Part shown: positions 6,052 to 8,031 of the stretch, piece after piece | Numbering within the stretch: position 1 is the first letter of the stretch | Layout of the letters: every line of letters starts with the position of its first letter | From: an uncultured Thermomicrobia bacterium | GTDB taxonomy: Bacteria; Chloroflexota; Chloroflexia; Thermomicrobiales; JALYUS01 | Assembly: GCA_937968015.1 (NCBI GenBank) | Contig: CALBSO010000053.1 | Location: 1-8,031 of the forward strand | Direction of reading: 5' to 3' | Length of the DNA stretch: 8,031 bases | Notes under the pieces: model-generated | Database searches by the model: none | What the model was told of the DNA's origin: nothing | Seen by the model: only the letters and a program-made list of their open reading frames with translations | Translations under genes and position numbers: made by a program

Positions 6052-6081
6052 CGTCGCGCAGGATTCGCCCCGAATGCGACG
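6052..6081 (-). terminator. Hairpin downstream of the TetR-family gene
   Basis: ATTCG (6063-6067) pairs with CGAAT (6071-6075) around CCC. Outside it, CGTCGC (6052-6057) pairs with GCGACG (6076-6081), leaving a 5-nt bulge. It lies about 28 nt beyond the minus-strand stop at 6109, and a TTTT follows about 16 nt further on, so it is a weak terminator candidate. Confidence 0.4.
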
Positions 6082-6108
6082 CATCTGCCTGCTCGCGCGT
6101 ATCGTCGC

Positions 6109-6702
6109 CTACGGTCGCGCCGCGCAGCAGACGAGGCGTACCATCAACCTGACCGCTTCTCCATCGGCGAGTCCCTGCTGACGTACCAGCCCGCGCCAGG
6201 TCGGGAAGTCGATCGCATGCCCGAGCGCCGCGTCCAGCAGGTGCTCACCCGCCGCTGCGCCATCCCAACCAGCACGCAGTATCTCCCGCACCCCCTGCCA
6301 GTACGGCGCCGATCGCGCCAGGACCTGCTGTAGCACGGGTAACCCCGGCGCATCTCGGCGGATGTTCGCCAGCATTGCCTCCGCGCCGCGATAGTACGCA
6401 TACAGCGCGGCCAAGGCCACATCGAGCCGCGCCGCGGGATCGGCGATCTCCGCCCATGCCGTAGGATCGGGGCGCGGGTACAACTCGAGGAAACGCCCGC
6501 TGCAGGCGGCGAAGAGGTCGACGTCATCGGCGAAGTGCCGGTAGACCGTCAGGCGTTCCACGCCCGCCCGCTCGGCGATGGCGCTAATCGTCGTGTGCGC
6601 GGGGCCGATCTCCTGGTGGAGCGCGACGACGGCGTCCACGATCCGCTGGCGCGTCTCCCCCTGGCGCTCGGCGCGGCGCTTCAACTCGTACCTGCGCGAC
6701 AT
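6109..6702 (-). CDS. TetR-family transcriptional regulator
   Basis: A 197-aa cytoplasmic DNA-binding repressor. The N-terminal helix-turn-helix is clear: ETRQRIVDAVVALHQEIG at ~16-33, then TTISAIAERAGVERLTVYRHFADDVDLF at ~37-64, the standard TetR_N pattern including the YRHF recognition segment. The remaining ~130 residues are the variable, mostly helical ligand-binding and dimerisation domain; its ligand cannot be inferred. The ATG at 6702 is preferred over the in-frame GTG at 6714, because GGAGGT (6713-6718) sits ~10 nt before the ATG and overlaps the GTG. It is divergent from the VOC/cupin operon across 274 bp containing an inverted repeat over both promoters, so it probably represses itself and that operon and is released by a small molecule. 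Confidence 0.92.
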   Translation of the reverse strand: MSRRYELKRRAERQGETRQRIVDAVVALHQEIGPAHTTISAIAERAGVERLTVYRHFADDVDLFAACSGRFLELYPRPDPTAWAEIADPAARLDVALAALYAYYRGAEAMLANIRRDAPGLPVLQQVLARSAPYWQGVREILRAGWDGAAAGEHLLDAALGHAIDFPTWRGLVRQQGLADGEAVRLMVRLVCCAARP

Positions 6703-6729
6703 TTCGGTAAACACCTCCGCTCATCCATA

Positions 6730-6758
6730 TTGACAAAGGCGGCAGCCCGTGTTACCTT
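6730..6758 (+). promoter_or_regulatory. Promoter of the VOC-cupin operon
   Basis: TTGACA (6730-6735), a perfect -35 box, with TACCTT (6753-6758) 17 bp later as a weaker -10. The predicted start near 6765 abuts the inverted repeat at 6767-6790 and leaves a leader of about 210 nt. Confidence 0.55.
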
Positions 6759-6766
6759 CATCGTAA

Positions 6767-6790
6767 TGAGTGTACATCAACGATCACTCA
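6767..6790. promoter_or_regulatory. Putative TetR-family operator (TGAGTG-N12-CACTCA)
   Basis: A perfect 6-bp inverted repeat with 12-bp spacing. It covers the predicted start of the plus-strand operon and lies between a minus-strand -35 (TTGCTT, 6796-6791) and -10 (TACACT, 6774-6769, 16-bp spacing) for the regulator gene. A second, interleaved pair ATCGT (6760-6764) / ACGAT (6780-6784) also exists. Size and position suit a repressor that controls both directions. Confidence 0.5.
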
Positions 6791-6796
6791 AAGCAA
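6769..6796 (-). promoter_or_regulatory. Promoter of the TetR-family gene
   Basis: On the minus strand, TTGCTT (6796-6791), a 16-bp spacer, then TACACT (6774-6769). The -35 is imperfect. It faces the operon promoter and is overlapped by the inverted repeat. Confidence 0.4.
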
Positions 6797-6976
6797 GCGG
6801 CGGCGTTCGCCGTACCCGCAATGGTACCGCAGCATCGCCGCCCGTCGGTCGCCGCGCCCTCGCGACTGTCGTGCGTTCGCGGATGGTGCCGGGAAGGAGG
6901 ATGGAGTACCCAGCGCCATCCCTCGGACGATTTGGCCACACCGGACGCGCTCCCCGCGGAGCGGAAGGAGGCGGGC

Positions 6977-7411
6977 ATGCCCGCAGTCTCGCAACCCTAC
7001 CTGCATCACATCGCCCTCACGGTGACCGACCTGGACGCCAGCATCCCCTGGTACGAGCGGGTCTTCGGCATTGCCTACCGGATGGAGGTGCCGCACCCGC
7101 GTGGCACGGGCAAATTGCTCGGGGACCCGGCGTGGCGTTTCGTCATCGCGCTGCACCGGCACGACGCCAACGGCGGCGAACAGTTCGCGGAGACGCGCAC
7201 CGGCCTCGACCACGTCGGGCTGGCAGTGCCGACCCGCGCCGACCTGGAGGCATGGCAGGCGCACCTTGAGCGACTGGGGGTGGCGCGCGCCCCAGCCGCC
7301 GACCAGCCCTGTACGCAGTCCCCGATCGACGACCGGCCCTTCGGCTCGATCCTGGTCTTCCGCGATCCCGACAACATTCAACTCGAGCTGTTCGCCCCCG
7401 CGGCCCGTTGA
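6977..7411 (+). CDS. VOC-family (glyoxalase/dioxygenase fold) protein
   Basis: A 144-aa soluble protein of the vicinal oxygen chelate superfamily, with two beta-alpha-beta-beta-beta modules. The first begins YLHHIALTVTDLDASIPWYE (residues 8-27), the second GLDHVGLAVPTRADLEAW (77-93), ending VFRDPDNIQLELFAP. His11, His79 and Glu137 occupy usual metal-ligand positions, with a possible fourth from the first module (Glu37 or His60). The family includes glyoxalases, extradiol dioxygenases and resistance proteins that bind fosfomycin or bleomycin; which applies here cannot be told. The ATG at 6977 follows GGAAGGAGG (6963-6971) and starts exactly at the homology-like sequence. The frame is open further upstream, but that part is compositionally unlike the domain. 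It is first in an operon with the cupin gene, 46 bp away, and is probably controlled by the divergent TetR-family regulator. Confidence 0.92.
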   Translation: MPAVSQPYLHHIALTVTDLDASIPWYERVFGIAYRMEVPHPRGTGKLLGDPAWRFVIALHRHDANGGEQFAETRTGLDHVGLAVPTRADLEAWQAHLERLGVARAPAADQPCTQSPIDDRPFGSILVFRDPDNIQLELFAPAAR

Positions 7412-7457
7412 TCGCGCCCGTTCGGACGCCATCGCCGACATCGTCAGGAGACACGAA

Positions 7458-7874
7458 ATGCAGACCGCGAACCTCAACAATCTCGAGCTTCTCGACGCCT
7501 GGTATGAGGACGACCCGGCGATGCGCGTCGCGGTGAACTTCCCCTTCTACGCGGGCACCGGCAACGAGCGCTCCGCGGTCGTCTACTTCGAGATCGCGCC
7601 GGGACGCCACCTGGGCACGCACACGGACAGCGCCGAGGAGATCCTGCTCATCCTCGAGGGCACGGTCGAGGCGCGCCTGGGCGAGGAGACGGGCCGGCTC
7701 GCGGCCGGCGAGGCCGCGCTCATCCCGGCGATGGTGCCACACAGCGTGCATAACGTCGGCGAAGAGCCCGCGCGCTGCGTCGGCTTCTTCGCCGCGGCGA
7801 CGGTGGAGTCGACCTTCGAGCGGCCCATGATGCCGTTCGGGCAGCGGGCGGTCGGCACGCCGCCTGTTTCATAA
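7458..7874 (+). CDS. Small single-domain cupin protein
   Basis: A 138-aa protein with one conserved cupin barrel. Motif 1 is GRHLGTHTDSAEEILLILEG (49-68), matching G(X)5HXH(X)3-4E(X)6G except that the second His is Asp57; His55 and Glu61 are kept. Motif 2 is GEAALIPAMVPHSVHN (84-99), with His95 as the expected ligand and Asn99. Such proteins are metal-dependent dioxygenases, isomerases or small-molecule binders; the His-to-Asp change may alter the metal or abolish catalysis. Strand-rich ends (VVYFEIAPG and ARCVGFFAA) complete the barrel, and no signal peptide is present. Start ATG 7458 with CAGGAG 7 nt upstream, 46 bp after the VOC gene without a terminator between, so the two are co-transcribed. 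Pairing of VOC and cupin enzymes suggests consecutive steps on one small molecule (inference). Confidence 0.92.
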   Translation: MQTANLNNLELLDAWYEDDPAMRVAVNFPFYAGTGNERSAVVYFEIAPGRHLGTHTDSAEEILLILEGTVEARLGEETGRLAAGEAALIPAMVPHSVHNVGEEPARCVGFFAAATVESTFERPMMPFGQRAVGTPPVS

Positions 7875-7884
7875 ACGAGGGTAT

Positions 7885-7929
7885 TTGGTACTCCCGGCGG
7901 GCGACCCGATCCCCCGCCGGGAGTACCAA
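7885..7929 (+). terminator. 17-bp perfect hairpin ending the VOC-cupin operon
   Basis: Bases 7885-7901 pair with 7913-7929 around an 11-nt loop (CGACCCGATCC), beginning 10 nt after the cupin stop. No T-run follows directly. Confidence 0.75.
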
Positions 7930-8031
7930 TGGATCGCGTTCAGAAACCCGTCTCTTTGTCAACATTTCGATACGTTGCTAAGCCTAAGGGTTTTGATTCT
8001 TCCTTGCGGCGCGTCATGATGAACGGCACGC
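7930..8031. other. Right edge of window, nothing recognised
   Basis: This segment is less GC-rich than the coding regions. A TTGACAAA on the minus strand (7960-7953) has no matching -10. No gene, repeat or RNA is supported. Confidence 0.3.

Noticed and set aside
6770..6976. 69-residue N-terminal extension of the VOC protein
   Set aside because: It contains no VOC-like sequence, overlaps the operator, and the strong GGAAGGAGG precedes the ATG at 6977.
6901..7269. ATG at 6901 preceded by GGAAGGAGG as a leader gene
   Set aside because: The Shine-Dalgarno touches the ATG with no spacing, and the frame reads an Arg/Gly-rich shadow through the VOC gene.
1..8031. CRISPR array, tRNA or rRNA genes
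   Set aside because: No regularly spaced short repeats and no cloverleaf or rRNA signature seen on either strand.

Overview
The window is GC-rich DNA from an unidentified bacterium. The secreted subtilase with repeated 'PDFSLSA' Ig-like domains, the TTGACC/TANNNT-type promoters and the long GC-rich hairpins without U-tracts would fit Chloroflexota (Thermomicrobia/Sphaerobacter-like) or another GC-rich non-proteobacterial lineage. This placement is inference and weak.

Left part (1-1536) is a graveyard of mobile DNA around one resident gene. It holds the N-terminal part of an IS5-type (DUF4096) transposase on the minus strand, a frameshifted remnant of a second IS5-type transposase on the plus strand, and a minus-strand gene for a soluble protein with two ABM-like (dimeric alpha-beta barrel) domains followed by a hairpin. 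After a 255-bp stretch with nothing recognisable comes an orphan group II intron 3' end (domains V and VI) without the rest of the intron.

Centre (1636-4398) is a secretion module. A good promoter drives a 656-aa secreted S8 subtilisin-like protease (signal peptide, I9-like propeptide, complete Asp/His/Ser triad, two C-terminal Ig-like repeats), closed by a 20-bp perfect hairpin. About 270 bp later, on the same strand, lies a 150-aa secreted protein that resembles only the propeptide of such proteases and has no catalytic domain. It is a candidate stand-alone chaperone or inhibitor of the neighbouring protease.

A complete insertion sequence (4550-5953, ISKra4-like) follows, with 24-bp terminal inverted repeats and a 9-bp target duplication. 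Its transposase reading frame is intact except for one in-frame amber codon.

Right part (5963-8031) is a small regulated unit. A TetR-family repressor gene is divergent from a two-gene operon (VOC-fold protein, then a small cupin). The shared intergenic region carries two face-to-face promoters overlapping a TGAGTG-N12-CACTCA inverted repeat, and the operon ends in a 17-bp hairpin. The simplest reading is a ligand-responsive unit for modifying or detoxifying a small molecule, whose substrate cannot be read from sequence.
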